DNA of 64,000 nucleotides from Gambelia wislizenii (GCA_030847615.1 JAUMIR010000003.1:192209149-192273148); one strand, 5' to 3'. Counted from the first letter of the stretch, positions 33,986 through 44,473 are shown. Notes: generated from the letters alone by a model not told the origin. A program made the numbers and translations.

Positions 33986-34900
33986 TTAGTAGGTAAGTGA
34001 ACACATGTAGCGCTGGTAGGAGGAGGACCTCCACCGGCCAATCCCTTGGATTGCTGCTGCCAGCATCCCCAATGCCGAGGCTGTAGAAGCAGCTCCTATA
34101 CGGAAGGAGTGAGTAGCAAAACGGACATCATGAAGGTCCAACTTACCTAATGCTTTGGACATCAGTGTCCAGAATTGGTATTTGGTCAATGGAGAGAAGT
34201 CAGCATGCACAAAAAGTAGGCCTGGCTGTGACCCCCACACCCTTAGAAATTGCTGTAAAGCCCTAACCGGGCATAATTCCGGGTCACTGCATGGTGGCAA
34301 GCGACATTGCTTGCCCTTCCCGCGCTGGTCAGTCTTGGAGAAACGTAAGGTCAAATTCACCTGGCATTCAGCCAGGCAGACATCCTTCAACTCCACAGCT
34401 CTATGAGAAGCATCCATCTTGGATGCCTGCACAAGCTCGCTGATGCGCAATACACCAAAAAAGGCTGTAAGCACTGCTGCGTGAAACAAAAGTACTTCGT
34501 AAGGAGACATGCAAATGCTTACCCAAACCTTGGCCAGCCCTTTTAAAATAGCAGGAGAAAGTGGGGCCCTACTGTCAACCCTATGCTCCCTTTCTCTGGA
34601 CCACCCTTCCAAGGCTTTCCAAATGCGGAAATCCCCAGTACTATCAGGAACCCCTTGGGCTTTAAGCCAAAAACCAATCGCTGATAGCTGAATCCTTATA
34701 GATTGCAGGGACAGGCCTCTGTGATATAAAGAGATGCAAACCTGAAAAAGCTGGTCAAAGGGCACTGGAACACCCTGCTTGAAACCTGATAGCTCCCTAA
34801 ACTGGAAAAATTCCTGTAATGCCCTGGTGTATCCTTTCATAGTACTAGGTGCTATGGACATACCTAGTGCCATCACGAGCTCAACCTCCCAAGCCTCCAC
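33986..34900 (-). CDS. Ngaro tyrosine recombinase, intact frame
   Basis: An open frame of 304 residues with all expected catalytic residues: Arg152 ('LRISEL'), Lys190 region ('RFSKTDQ'), His264-x-x-Arg267 ('THSFRIGA'), Trp290 ('GRW') and the nucleophile Tyr298 ('YQRYM'). The N-terminal half (about 10-110) is the SAM-like core-binding domain ('APSTMKGYTRALQEF'). It is the only unbroken YR among the four in the window, in an element whose gag and RT are destroyed. It could be recent decay, or the enzyme could act in trans. No host promoter evidence was seen beyond the element's own TATA. Confidence 0.88.
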   Translation of the reverse strand: MEAWEVELVMALGMSIAPSTMKGYTRALQEFFQFRELSGFKQGVPVPFDQLFQVCISLYHRGLSLQSIRIQLSAIGFWLKAQGVPDSTGDFRIWKALEGWSREREHRVDSRAPLSPAILKGLAKVWVSICMSPYEVLLFHAAVLTAFFGVLRISELVQASKMDASHRAVELKDVCLAECQVNLTLRFSKTDQRGKGKQCRLPPCSDPELCPVRALQQFLRVWGSQPGLLFVHADFSPLTKYQFWTLMSKALGKLDLHDVRFATHSFRIGAASTASALGMLAAAIQGIGRWRSSSYQRYMCSLTY

Positions 34901-34904
34901 AGGC

Positions 34905-35878
34905 TTGTTGGCATCAGATCGCCCTCAGGTGCAGCATTTGGGGCCAACTCTCTGAGAGCTTCATCTGCATGCGGGAAAGAGCATCAGCAATTCCATTGTT
35001 ACTGCCCGCCACATGCCGAGCAACAAACAGTATATTAAACTTCCAAACACTGTAACGTGAATGCCCTGACGAGCGCCATCACCTGAGGGGATTTAGAGGT
35101 GAGGGAGTTTATCACTTGGACAGTAGCCATATTATCGCACCAAAAGTGCACAGATGAATTTGCCAACTCATCAGCCCAAATAGTGGCCACCACCAAAATG
35201 GGGAAAAATTCCAGGAATGTCAAATCAGCCACAATATCTGAGGCTGCCCAATCAGGAGGCCACCTACTTGCACACCACCGCCCACCAAAATGAACTCCAA
35301 AACCCATGGATCCTGTGGTGTCTGAGGCTATCTGTAGATTACCCTTTAGCTTCCGTTCCTCACACCAAAAGGAGACACCATTAAATTGCTCCAAGAATTG
35401 TTGCCAAATGAGCAAGTCAGCCCTCAAATCCTTCGTTATGTGGATCAGAAAATGGGGCTGTCATACACACTTAATAGCATCACATAGTCAGCGAAGGAAT
35501 CCCCGGCCAGGTGCTAGTCCCTTACATGCAAAATTCAAATGTCCTATCAAGACCTGAAATTTGCACAGAGTGGCTTTACGCTGTGTTACAAACTGGGTAA
35601 CTCTATCCTTCAGATCTATGACCTTGGCAGCAGACAACCTACACAGCTGGTTGACTGTGTCGATCTCAACACCCAAGAAGGTCAACACTTGGGCCAGTCC
35701 CTCAGTTTTTTCAGGTACTAGAGGAACCCCAAGTTCCCCCGCCAATGCTTCAAACTGATTCAACAGGTACTTACATTGACCAGACTGATAAGGTCCTATC
35801 ACTAAAAATTCATCTAAATAGTGCACCCACATTGTGTAAGCCCATCCTAAACTTCAAAGCCTATTCAAGAAAGGTGCT
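34905..35878 (-). pseudogene. Ngaro element 2 RT end and RNase H, truncated
   Basis: Retained: RT palm end 'HYLDEFLVIG' (the usual YLDD is YLDE here) and 'LTFLGVEIDT' in one frame (35,832-35,488), and RNase H 'IASDTTGSMGFGVHFGGRWC' and 'VHFWCDNMATVQV' in another (35,427-35,035). A stop and frameshift lie just before YLDE. Upstream (in sense) it stops at the telomere tract, so motifs A and B of the RT and all of gag are gone. Confidence 0.8.
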
Positions 35879-35923
35879 GGGTTAGGGTTAGGGTTAGGGT
35901 TAGGGTTAGGGTTAGGGTTAGGG
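35879..35923. repeat. Interstitial telomere repeat (TTAGGG)7
   Basis: GGG plus seven exact TTAGGG units, without any imperfect unit. It sits between RT codons and sequence that resembles the leader near gag of element 1 (ATT tract). Confidence 0.95.
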
Positions 35924-36189
35924 TTCCAGGGCCTTGGTGTTTAGTTATTATTATTATTATTAGTAGTAGTAGTATTGTCTGCTCCTCCAAACCAAAAAAA
36001 AACCAGACACCACACTTCCTTACTCTATAGCTGCAATTGCAGTAATGATTATTGTTACTATTATTATTATTATTATTATTGCCAGAAAATGACAATTAGA
36101 CGTTGGGCCTGTGACTGGCACAAAATGTCTGCTCCTATAAGCCTGAGAAGGCCCCAAATGGCATCCAGGGGCAACTGTAACTATTTGCC
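35924..36189 (-). other. Ngaro element 2 leader, ATT tracts
   Basis: Two ATT/AGT-type tracts at about 35,944-35,974 and 36,057-36,080, matching the position of the ATT tract next to gag in element 1. Confidence 0.6.
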
Positions 36190-36480
36190 CCTTCAGTGGC
36201 CAGCAACTGCACTTAAAGCAAACAGAGAGCCCTCTGGTGGCCTGCCAAAACTCGCTGGCAGAAAAGACTTTACAGAAGCCCCCTGGTGGCCCAACAAAAC
36301 TCGCTAGAAGGGAAAGACTTTACAGAAGCCCCCTGGTGGCCCGCCAAAACTCGCTGGCAGGGAAAGACTTTACAGAAGCCCCCTGGTGGCCTGACAAAAC
36401 TCACTAGAAGGGAAAGACTTTACAGAAGCCCCCTGGTGGCCCGCCCGAACTGCCTGGCAGTAAACTAGTATAGGACTACT
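36190..36480 (-). promoter_or_regulatory. 50-bp tandem array with five CTCF-like motifs
   Basis: Units contain 'ggaaagactttacagaagcc', the motif GCCCCCTGGTGGC, then 'ccgccaaaactcgct'. Motifs start at 36,229, 36,278, 36,328, 36,378 and 36,428, spacing 49, 50, 50 and 50, all one orientation. The reverse complement GCCACCAGGGGGC matches the CTCF core consensus CCASYAGRKGGC. In sense the motifs read forward along the element. The first unit uses GCCCTCTGGTGGC, which also fits. Array and motif are seen; protein binding is inferred. Confidence 0.65.
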
Positions 36481-37172
36481 AGCCTAATCATCCCACTGAG
36501 GCCCAACCACGCCTCCCCCAAAAAGGAGGGGTAGATCGGGGGGTGGCGCACAGGCAACAGACCCGCCGGACACCCAGTGACCCAAGCAGAACCCAAACAG
36601 AGAAGCTTGACAGGAGCTCCATGCCCCCAAGCACCTTCCCAGCAACTGAGAACACCTCTCCCCTAAGCGGGCGAAGGCCCGTGGCCCATGGCAGCCCGCA
36701 CAGCTGACAGCAAGGTGTAATTTTCCCTTGTAGGATCAAGAACCTGCCGGCAAGGCCATTTAAGGTGCGAATAAATGGCCTCCTTTAGGCCTCCGCCCGG
36801 CAACCGGAGCGTTGTCAGCTGATAGCGAGGCTCGCTCCCCCTTACAAGTGGGAGTGAAAGCCTAACTGGCTGTCCGCCTCAAAGCACCCCTCAAAATCGG
36901 GTCACAGCCATGACCCAGTAAGGCAGCCCAGGTGGTCACCCAGCTGCTCGCAGGAATGCTGTTCCAAAATCCTCCTCTTCAGCCTGGAGACAATAGCCCC
37001 GAGCAGCAATCTCGGCGATCACTTTTGCTGAAGAGGCAGAGAAGAGGGGTGGCAGGGCTTTTATATCCTCTGGCATCGCCCCTCAACTCCCATCGCCGGC
37101 AACGCCACCTGCAACCATAGCGTGGTCTCCAGACCGCCAAACAGCGGCAAAGGTGGCTCCCCCTTCCTAACA
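36481..37172 (-). promoter_or_regulatory. Ngaro element 2 CpG-rich leader and A repeat with TATA box
   Basis: CpG-rich. In sense a clear 'GGATATAAAAG' TATA box lies at plus strand 37,059-37,067, and the flanks ('gaggcagagaagaggggtgg', 'catcgccggc') resemble the A repeats of element 1. This is probably the element promoter. The exact outer end is uncertain. Confidence 0.65.
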
Positions 37173-38055
37173 GCTCTGCCACACAGCAGGGAGCTGAAAA
37201 AGGTGCACATTTCACTGGCACAATCTCCACGTCAATGGGAGGTCCATGCCAGAACACTTCCTGGTGAGATCGGGACATCCGGGTAAGTTACACACTTTTT
37301 TGAACACTCCCTGGGTTACTTGTAAAATTTTAAGTGTGTTTAGGTGTTTAACTTTTTGACATGTATTTTGCTTTTTATTTTTGAATTTCCTGTGCTCTCT
37401 TCTTCTTGTTAGAACAGCTGGGATTTCAATCCATGAAGTGAAAGGTGCTCCTTTAGAGCTCTGTTCACTCCTGGGCAGCCCAGCAAGCATGAACAAGGAA
37501 GGTGTGAAAGTTTTCGCTATAATTCCATGACAGGAATGCAGGAGGGAGGAGATTGCAGGATGGGAACACTTTTGTTGTTGTTCCCATCTGATAATTTCCT
37601 TAAGTGTAACTATTTTGCCTTTCCCTCCTTGAGAGATGTTCTGTGATTAAAAATGTATTGGAAGGAGCAGTGGAAAAACACAGGAGGGTTACAAATGGAA
37701 GACACCCTGGCACTGGATACCCTGCAAATTTCCGTGAATGAAGTAAGGTGATCTTACAATGAAAGCCTCATTTGGAAACATTCAGTGATTATATACTAGC
37801 TCATACTGCTTATACCATTCTGTAACAGCAATTAATTCTTAGCTTTAAGTGGCAATCATTAAATGAGTTGTTATACTGGTGGGACTGGCAGTCTACCCCA
37901 TCCTCCAAGAGAAGTGCTCTTGTTCAGTTCTCAACCATCCTGAAACAGGAAGCTTGTACTACTGTTCAAGTATCTTTAGGAATGGAAGGCTTAACAGAAG
38001 GGGACGGATCATATTTTCTCTACACACATAGACTCCTTAATCTCAGGCTAACTGT
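37173..38055. other. No recognisable feature
   Basis: Intergenic. Short frames have no family resemblance. Confidence 0.4.
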
Positions 38056-38626
38056 GGCCTTGTCTACATTATTAAAAAAAAATCCATTTGGGGGTAAAAA
38101 AAATCCAAAAAGGTAGCTGTTTGAATACGTACGATCCGCTTACATGATTTTTACCCCCCAAAAAAAATTTGTATGACCCCTCCTTGCACAGCTGGCTGGA
38201 GCAAGTGATCCAAGTGGCGGATTTAAATCTTTTTTTATTATTATTTTAAAAGGTGCCTGTTATGCAGACAGTTTTCCATATTTACAAAATAAAATAAAAA
38301 AGGAATAAATGTAAAATTCATGGACTTAGCGGCCACTCCCAATTCCCCTCTTTGTTAGCCCCGCCCCCTGTGCTCAGCCAGCCAATCAGATTGCACTGCC
38401 TATTCATATGTGTGTGAACAGGGTGTAAAGACCAACGACAATATGAACGACTGTAAGGATTTTAGATCGAGATTTGCTAATCCTCCTGAACGCCAAATCC
38501 ACAGTTTACAGGGGATTCGCTAGTCCCCCTTCCAAATGATACATATGCATCTGAACGGCCGTGTGTATGGATGATAGATCTTCCAAACACTGTACATATT
38601 TTTTTTTTTTACTGTATAGACGGCCC
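38056..38626. mobile_element. MITE, copy 1 of a 570-650 bp family
   Basis: Ends are inverted: 'ggccttgtctacatta' at the left and 'actgtatagacggcc' at the right. Contents match the copy at 49,778-50,428 over nearly the whole length ('gtaaaattcatgga', 'cagccaatcagatt', 'gattcgctagt'). There are no proteins, and the terminal repeats hint at a hAT-like DNA transposon. No clean 8-bp target duplication was seen. Confidence 0.65.
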
Positions 38627-39057
38627 TGTCAGTCCTGAACTTTAGCACCTTGTAATCAAGAAGGGAAAATATCCTTGTGCATGTATTTGCTTGGTATTTT
38701 TGGAAGCTAAATGTTTTTCTTCACCTGCAGCCCATTTTCAGTGTTGTTTGCCTGCTTGATGGGTGAAAGTAAATTGGAATAGTTGGCAAGGCTACAGGCT
38801 GGGCTTGGAAAAACAGAGAACAGGTTGATGAGGGAACAGGTGCTTGTAAATATAGCTTGAAAAGAGCCAATATAGAAATTAGTTCTGTTATCTTATAAGT
38901 CAACCTAGCCCAGATCAACACAATATCTAGTTTCCAGGTTTAATTACACAATTAGTCCAAAGCTGATTTTTATAAATTCAGTTCCATTGGGAGAGGAACC
39001 TGAAATCCTGATGTAAACTCTGGCACCTCTTTGACACCATAGCTGGGGTTTCTCAAC
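38627..39057. other. No recognisable feature
   Basis: Intergenic. Confidence 0.4.
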
Positions 39058-39059
39058 CA

Positions 39060-39638
39060 CATCACAGGGTCAGGATCACCCGGGAAATTAAGCTGGATTT
39101 GGACGTGTGGTATAACTTTTTGCAGCAGTATAATGGGGTTTTCTTTTGGAGGGGGGAGTTACGTTTGGGGGATGCCCTTAAGGTGTCCTCTGATGCTGCT
39201 GGCACCCTGGGCTTTGGAGTTTACTTTGCTGGGAGATGCTGCGCTGAACGCTGGCCAAGCAACTGGATTGGTACTGGCGTCACTGCTGACCTTACTTTTT
39301 TGGAGCTGTTCCTGATACTGGTCGCTGTTAAGTTGTGGCCGCATGAATTCGCCAATTCCACAGTTCGTTTTTGGTGTGATAACATGGCCACGGTCCAAGT
39401 GGTTAATTCTCTCACCTCCAGGTCCAAAAGGGTCACAACAGTTGTTAGAGCATTTACACTCCAGTGCTTGAAGTATAACATTCTGTTTACTGCATCCCAT
39501 GTGGCGGGAGTGGACAACAGCATTGCCAATGCTCTCTCCCGTATGCAGATGGATCGCTTCAGGCGATTAGCTCCAGGTGCTGCCGAGATGCCGGATCTGA
39601 TGCCGGAGGATTTGTGGGAGCTTGGACTGGTGAAATAG
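39060..39638 (+). CDS. Ngaro RNase H (with RT end), 5' truncated
   Basis: Opens with the RT thumb-like end 'LDLDVWYNFLQQYNGVFFW', then RNase H with 'VSSDAAGTLGFGV' (first Asp), 'LTFLELF' (Glu), 'VRFWCDNMATVQ' (Asp) and 'HVAGVDNSIANALSRMQ' (Asp). The frame is open from the truncation to 39,638, and its end overlaps the YR start by about 25 bases, as in the other elements. Confidence 0.85.
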   Translation, partial: HHRVRITREIKLDLDVWYNFLQQYNGVFFWRGELRLGDALKVSSDAAGTLGFGVYFAGRCCAERWPSNWIGTGVTADLTFLELFLILVAVKLWPHEFANSTVRFWCDNMATVQVVNSLTSRSKRVTTVVRAFTLQCLKYNILFTASHVAGVDNSIANALSRMQMDRFRRLAPGAAEMPDLMPEDLWELGLVK

Positions 39639-40516
39639 TTAAGGCTATCAGCCTTTCCATCGCTCCCAGCACCAGAAGGGTATATAAACGAGCCATTCAG
39701 GAATTCTTTGACTTTCGGAGCACAGTGCATCTACCTAACTCCTGGCTGGTACGAGTCCCACACCTTCTTCATTTCTGTGTAGCCCTTAAGGAGAAAGGCC
39801 TTGCCCCCCAGTCAATTCGATCCAGGTTGGCCGCCTTGGCTTTCTGGAGTAAGGCTCAAGGTCTGCAGGACAACACATCGGATTTTAGGATTAGGAAGGC
39901 GCTGGAGGGTGGGCCAGTCAGCGAGGTAAGGCAACTGATGGTAGGCAACCCCTCTCCCCAGCAATTCTCAAAGGCCTTTTCCAGATATGGCCCAGCATCT
40001 GTACAACACCATTTGAGGTGGCGTTGCTCCACGCTGCTTCCTTGACGGCATTTTTTGGCGCCTTACGCATCAGTGAGCTGGTGGTAGCATCCAAAAAGGA
40101 CAAGGCTGGCCTTGCCCTCAGCGTAGGTGACATCACCATGGGTGCCAAGGCAGTCACCATAATGATCAGGCGCTCAAAGACCAGATGGGAAGGGGCATGA
40201 GCATTACATTGTGCGAGTGCCAAGACAGGACTCTCTGCCCGGTAGTTGCTCTTAGGGAGTATTTGAAGTTGTGGCCTGCATAGTTCGGCCCCCTTTTTGC
40301 CACGCTGAGATACTCACAAGGTATCAATTTTGGACAATCACAAACAAAGCCCTGGCATGCCTGGGTTTGGGCAGCGTGCGTTTCTGCTCCCATTCCTTTA
40401 GAATTGGGGCGGCTTCAACGGCCACTGTGATGGGTATGCGGCCGGAGGCCATTAAGAGGTTGGGATGTTGGAAGCCAGCTGCTTACAAGGGCTATGTCCG
40501 TCAAATTTGCCATTGA
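39614..40516 (+). pseudogene. Ngaro element 3 tyrosine recombinase, frameshifted
   Basis: N-terminal domain 39,614-39,920 ('APSTRRVYKRAIQEF'), then a shift to the frame at 40,018 ('ALRISELVVASKKD'), then another to the frame at 40,271 ('CSHSFRIGAAST', 'YKGYVRQ' with the Tyr). All catalytic residues are seen but spread over three frames, so at least two indels. Confidence 0.82.
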
Positions 40517-40559
40517 CTAAGTATGTTGTTGTGTTCTGTGATTGTCTGTGCTTACTTTT

Positions 40560-41148
40560 CCAGATATGAGATACCGGGTACTGATTTGTGGCCACAGCTT
40601 TGCGTATTGGGCGGCACGACATGCCAGGAGGAGCCATTTGGGTCCATAGCTGGGTCTCGGAGACATTGCCTCTGTCGAGTGGCTTGGCAAACAGGGTTTG
40701 AGGTGGAATGGTCTAATCTCTGCTGTTTCAGGAGCGTCGTGGGCCTCCTCTGCATGTCCTGGTGATCCATCTTGGCGGCAACGATCTGGGCCTTCTGAAA
40801 GGCAGAGCTTTGATGCTACAGGCCCTTGCTGACATGCGACGGATTAAGGCGGTATGGCCGCAAGTCTTTCTGATTTGGTCTGATATCATTCCACAACTCT
40901 CTTACCCAGGTGAAGGGGGCCCCAAGCTGTTGGATATTGCCCGCAAGAAAGTAAACAAGGCTGTGCACAGGGCAATGGATGAAGGCCTCAGCCATTTCAT
41001 CCAGTACCCGGGCATTTCATACAAATGCCCGGAACTTTATAGGGTTGATGGGGTTCACTTGTCAGACATGGGGATCCAGCTATTTCTTGAGGGTATGCGA
41101 GAAGTGGTGAGGGCTGTATTAGCCTCCTGTATGGGGGATAGGGGCTAA
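40560..41148 (+). pseudogene. Ngaro element 3 SGNH hydrolase, stop and frameshift
   Basis: N-terminal 'RYRVLICGHSFAYWAARHAR' (Ser) ends at a TAG near 40,650, and a one-base shift occurs near 40,730. The clean C-terminal frame (40,762-41,148, 128 residues) has 'HLGGNDLGLLKGRAL' (Asn and Asp) and 'VDGVHLSDMG' (Asp, His). Unlike element 1 it keeps the GGND form. Confidence 0.8.
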
Positions 41149-41605
41149 GTGGACACTTGCCCCTATCTGTGGCTGGGAGTGGGGAGATAATGAATTGGCG
41201 TTCACCTATGGCAACCTCAAATTGAGTGGAAGGATAGCCCTCACTGAACTGTACCGGCATCTTAATGGATGGGGTGCAGCAAGGTAGGCTATCCTTAGGG
41301 CCAGCATTGGGTTGTGATCCTTCACAGAAGCTACACGTCTTAAGGATTTCCTTCCTGGTGCAGGGCCCTCCAGCAGATGGCGCCCAAAGGTAACCCCGGA
41401 ATCCCCATAGGGGCTCAGGTGAGTTGCCCAGGGACGCTGGGAGTTAGGTCACTTGTGACCAACTGCCCAGATGCCCCCGCAAGGGATCTCCCCCTTTATA
41501 CATTTGCATACCCCAAGAAAGATACAATAAATAGCAAAGATATCAATAAAGTGGCCCATATTTCAACCCAATCTTCTGTGTCTGGTCTTGTTATTTCATG
41601 CGCCA
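41149..41605 (+). repeat. Ngaro element 3 B repeat, with a CTCF-like motif
   Basis: Follows the hydrolase as B1 does in element 1 ('gggctaagtggacacttgcc' matches the start of the region at 2,700). CCAGCAGATGGCGC at 41,370-41,383 fits the CTCF consensus in sense. AATAAA sequences lie at 41,525-41,550. There is no A2/B2 beyond it. Confidence 0.65.
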
Positions 41606-42548
41606 ATCATTAAATGCAGTACTGAACTGGTGGTAGAATATCTTTTAAAAGACTGAATGCAGACCATGAATGGGGGTTGCCTGTCCAACCCCCCCCCAAA
41701 AAAAATAGTCTGAATGCTGGAAAGGGAGAACTCCCTTTCATCCAAAGCGCAGTTTGTTCAAACATGGAGAGCAGCAATTCAGTCCAGAATTACTCAGAAG
41801 TAGGGCTGCCTCTTTTTTAGGCCCAACTTTCCTTGTTAAAACAGGCAGAGAGAGCAGGAGCAGAGGAATAAATCCCCTCCACACAGGTGCATCTCTGTTA
41901 CATTCCAGTCCAAGGAGAGTCAAACAAATTCAATGTCATTGAGCATAAACAACTCTTACAGCTTGGCAGAGGCCTAACAAAGTTACCACAGCTACTGCAA
42001 AACCAAAGGCACCTTTCCTGAGATCTGTTGTTTCCCTCCTTTTCCTAGCAGTTGTCTAAATGGAGAAAATACCCCTCACAGAATGTGATGAGAATATGAC
42101 CTGTCTTAATGCATCCTGCATTGTATCATTGTATTCAGAAGGAGGGGGCTAAATAAATCATATACTCCACAGGAAAAGCCTTTGCGGCTATTCCTTGAGT
42201 TTTTTTTAAAAAAAAAACCAGCTGGGTGGGATGCACATGTCTGCTTGTTGGGACAAGTGACATAAATTGCCTTGCTTTCCCAAAGGAGCAGAAGCTGAAA
42301 GCTGATTGGCCAGACAAGTTGGAGGGGGGGCTTGCTAACAAGGGAAGTGCCCGGAACCACTATGTGGGTTTTTTTTGGGGGGGGGTGTTGGCTTAGTGAG
42401 TGAGCACTAATGCAATAAAACCTTCTTCTTCTTTTTTTTTTTTTTTTTTGTCTTGCTAAAATGAAATATCACTCTACCACACCTTGGGATTACGTTTCTT
42501 TAAAAAAAAGAATACTGTTCGGCAGTGGCAAATTGGTAAGTAAAATCA
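41606..42548. other. Intergenic; possible old MITE
   Basis: 'gctgaaagctgattggccag' at 42,292-42,311 recalls the CCAAT block of the MITE family, and a poly-T tract lies at 42,432-42,449. No gene recognised. Confidence 0.35.
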
Positions 42549-42621
42549 GGCATGCCTGCAAATCAAGATGGTGGCTGTGAGTAATTCATTCATGGCCACC
42601 ATCTTGATTTGCAGGCATGCC
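42549..42621. repeat. Perfect 27-bp inverted repeat (hairpin)
   Basis: Left arm 42,549-42,575 and right arm 42,595-42,621 are exact reverse complements, with a 19-base loop. The arms contain 'caagatggtggc', close to the YY1-type 'AAGATGGCGGC'. Origin unknown: a tiny MITE or a hairpin RNA locus are both possible. Confidence 0.85.
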
Positions 42622-43299
42622 CACTTGCACAGCAAACATGGATAGCTTTGCATGCCTACAATCTACCTAACCCCTCTGGAAAAAAAACAACATTAAGACA
42701 AATTACAGCTGCTCTGAGTTGACATTACTGTGGAGCAATTCACTTCTTTTTGCCTCATATAGACGACCCCCTAGAATTCTAATCAACTTCACTTTAAGGG
42801 TGGAAAGGTACTAAAGGATTGATAAGATATTAACAATCAGTAAAAACAGATGTTCCCAATAAACAGAAAAGAAAAGCAGATTATACTGCATTTCACATCT
42901 GAACTTTTATTCAACTCTCTCAAGCCCCTCCCAATTTCTAGCATTTCACAGACAATACCAGGACACCTAAGGCCAGTCAACATCAGAGTGTGATCGATAG
43001 GCAGAAGGTATTGATGAAGAATAACAAACCAGCTAGGATAGGATGGAGCAGTTTGGTTTTGCCTGAGTCTGCTTGGAAAGGGAAGACTCTGCCCTCTCCT
43101 GTCCTTTCCCCCTTGCTGAGTTAACTGTGTACAAACTATGTTTCCATGTTAAGCTTCAGTCTGTAGCAATTGAAGTAAACTGAGGACAAAGGCGGGAAGT
43201 AGGAGGAGGTGGAGAGAAACCGGGATGTTTGAAAAGCAGCAGAAAAGTAGAATCACAAGAGATTAAGTGGGACTCTTCTGCCAAATTAGACAGTTGGAA
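42622..43299. other. No recognisable feature
   Basis: Intergenic. Confidence 0.4.
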
Positions 43300-43492
43300 G
43301 GTATAGAATCATAGAACTGTAGAGCTGGAAGAGACCACAAGGGCCATCCAGTCCAACCCCCTGCCACGCAGGAATCACGATCAAAGCACCCCTGACAGAT
43401 GGCCATCCAACCTCCGTTTAAAGACCTCCAAGGAAGGAGACACCACCATGCTCCGAGGGAGTGTATTCCACTGCCAAACAGCTCTATGTTCA
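43300..43492 (-). mobile_element. CR1 LINE 3' fragment
   Basis: Starts 'tagaatcatagaactgtaga' and runs 'ctggaagagaccacaaggg', 'gtccaaccccctgccacgc' and 'ccaaggaaggagacaccacc', the inverse of the CR1 3' end at 32,100-32,362. 5' truncated. Confidence 0.9.
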
Positions 43493-44473
43493 GTGTATCA
43501 TGTACTCTCAACCAATTCCTCTTTTGGCAGAGTAATTTATATGCAGAAATGAATGTTCAAGCATGCTCTGTTTATGGTAACCAAGTGATAATATATATGT
43601 ATGTGTAAACTAGCCTGAAATGCTGAAAATAATAAACATGTATTGTGAACCAGCCTTGAGTGTTTTGAATATACTTCATGCTTAGGGTTTGTTTGCTTGT
43701 TTTGAATAAAAAACAAAACAAATATACAAAGAATGCCTAGCTGGGATGCTTTGTTCAAACTTTGTTTGGCACCTAGAAATCACTATGGTTACCTGGCTCC
43801 TATTTTTCTTATCCAACACAATGTTATTCTTATTTTTTTCCTCACAGTCCTTTGGGTGAGGTGGGGTAGTATTATTTTTTAAACACTTTCTGCCTCCTTG
43901 GAGACTTCTCAGTTCCTGTTGTTTAGAGAAACTTTGAAGTTCTGCTCATGCCAGATAGGTAACTAGAGAGCTCCCAAGAACCAGCCTTGAGGCGTGGGTG
44001 CAGACTGTGGCTGTTAATCCTTCAGAAGGCATGTTTCCTTTGTGAGAGGCTGTATCCTGAGGCTTTGATGTGTTGTCTGCTGAGAAATCTTCAGAGTAGT
44101 AATTCTGAAGAGTGCAGAACTACAGAACAAACCTGTTGGGGAGGGGGATACAGGTTGGTACAGGTTTAAATAGCACCAATAATGAAGGGGGAGGTGCCAT
44201 TTCTGATTAAATGGATGGTTTCTAATCCTAACTCTTTCTTGCTCTTTAATGTTTACCGCTCTTGTCCAAGAAAGTTTATTAAGAATAAAATTACTGGAAA
44301 ATGTCAGCAAGGACGATGAAGTGAGGATTCAAAGGACTCCTTTAAAAAGTTAAACTTTTTCTTATTTTAACTTTTCTGCATATAACAAGACAAATACTCC
44401 GGGACATTTCAGTGTCTCACAGTTGCATATTCTTTGTCAAACTGATACAGAATTTTCTGCAGCTCCAGAGACT
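43493..44473. other. No recognisable feature
   Basis: Intergenic. Confidence 0.4.

Larger units (their letters stand above)
32926..37172 (-). mobile_element. Ngaro-type YR retrotransposon, internally deleted (element 2)
   Basis: In sense: A repeat with TATA box (to about 37,172), leader with the CTCF-like array (36,190-36,460), then a break at 35,879-35,923 where a telomere-type tract replaces gag and the front of RT, then RT end/RNase H, an intact YR, the SGNH hydrolase and one B repeat. It diverges clearly from element 1, so it belongs to a different subfamily. There is no A2/B2 beyond B, as expected after B1 x B2 recombination. Confidence 0.82.
39058..41605 (+). mobile_element. Ngaro-type YR retrotransposon, 5' truncated (element 3)
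   Basis: Plus-strand copy starting inside the end of RT and continuing through RNase H, YR, SGNH hydrolase and one B-type 3' repeat. Sequence is clearly diverged from elements 1 and 2. 5' truncation and lack of A repeats mean it cannot move on its own. The 3' end reads 'gtgtctggtcttgttattt', like the B ends elsewhere. Confidence 0.82.

Noticed and set aside
35879..35923. Chromosome end or assembly end from telomere repeats
   Set aside because: Only seven units, with element sequence continuing on both sides, so this is an interstitial tract.
42549..42621. Annotated microRNA gene
   Set aside because: The arms pair perfectly without the usual bulges and there is no expression evidence; kept as a hairpin only.
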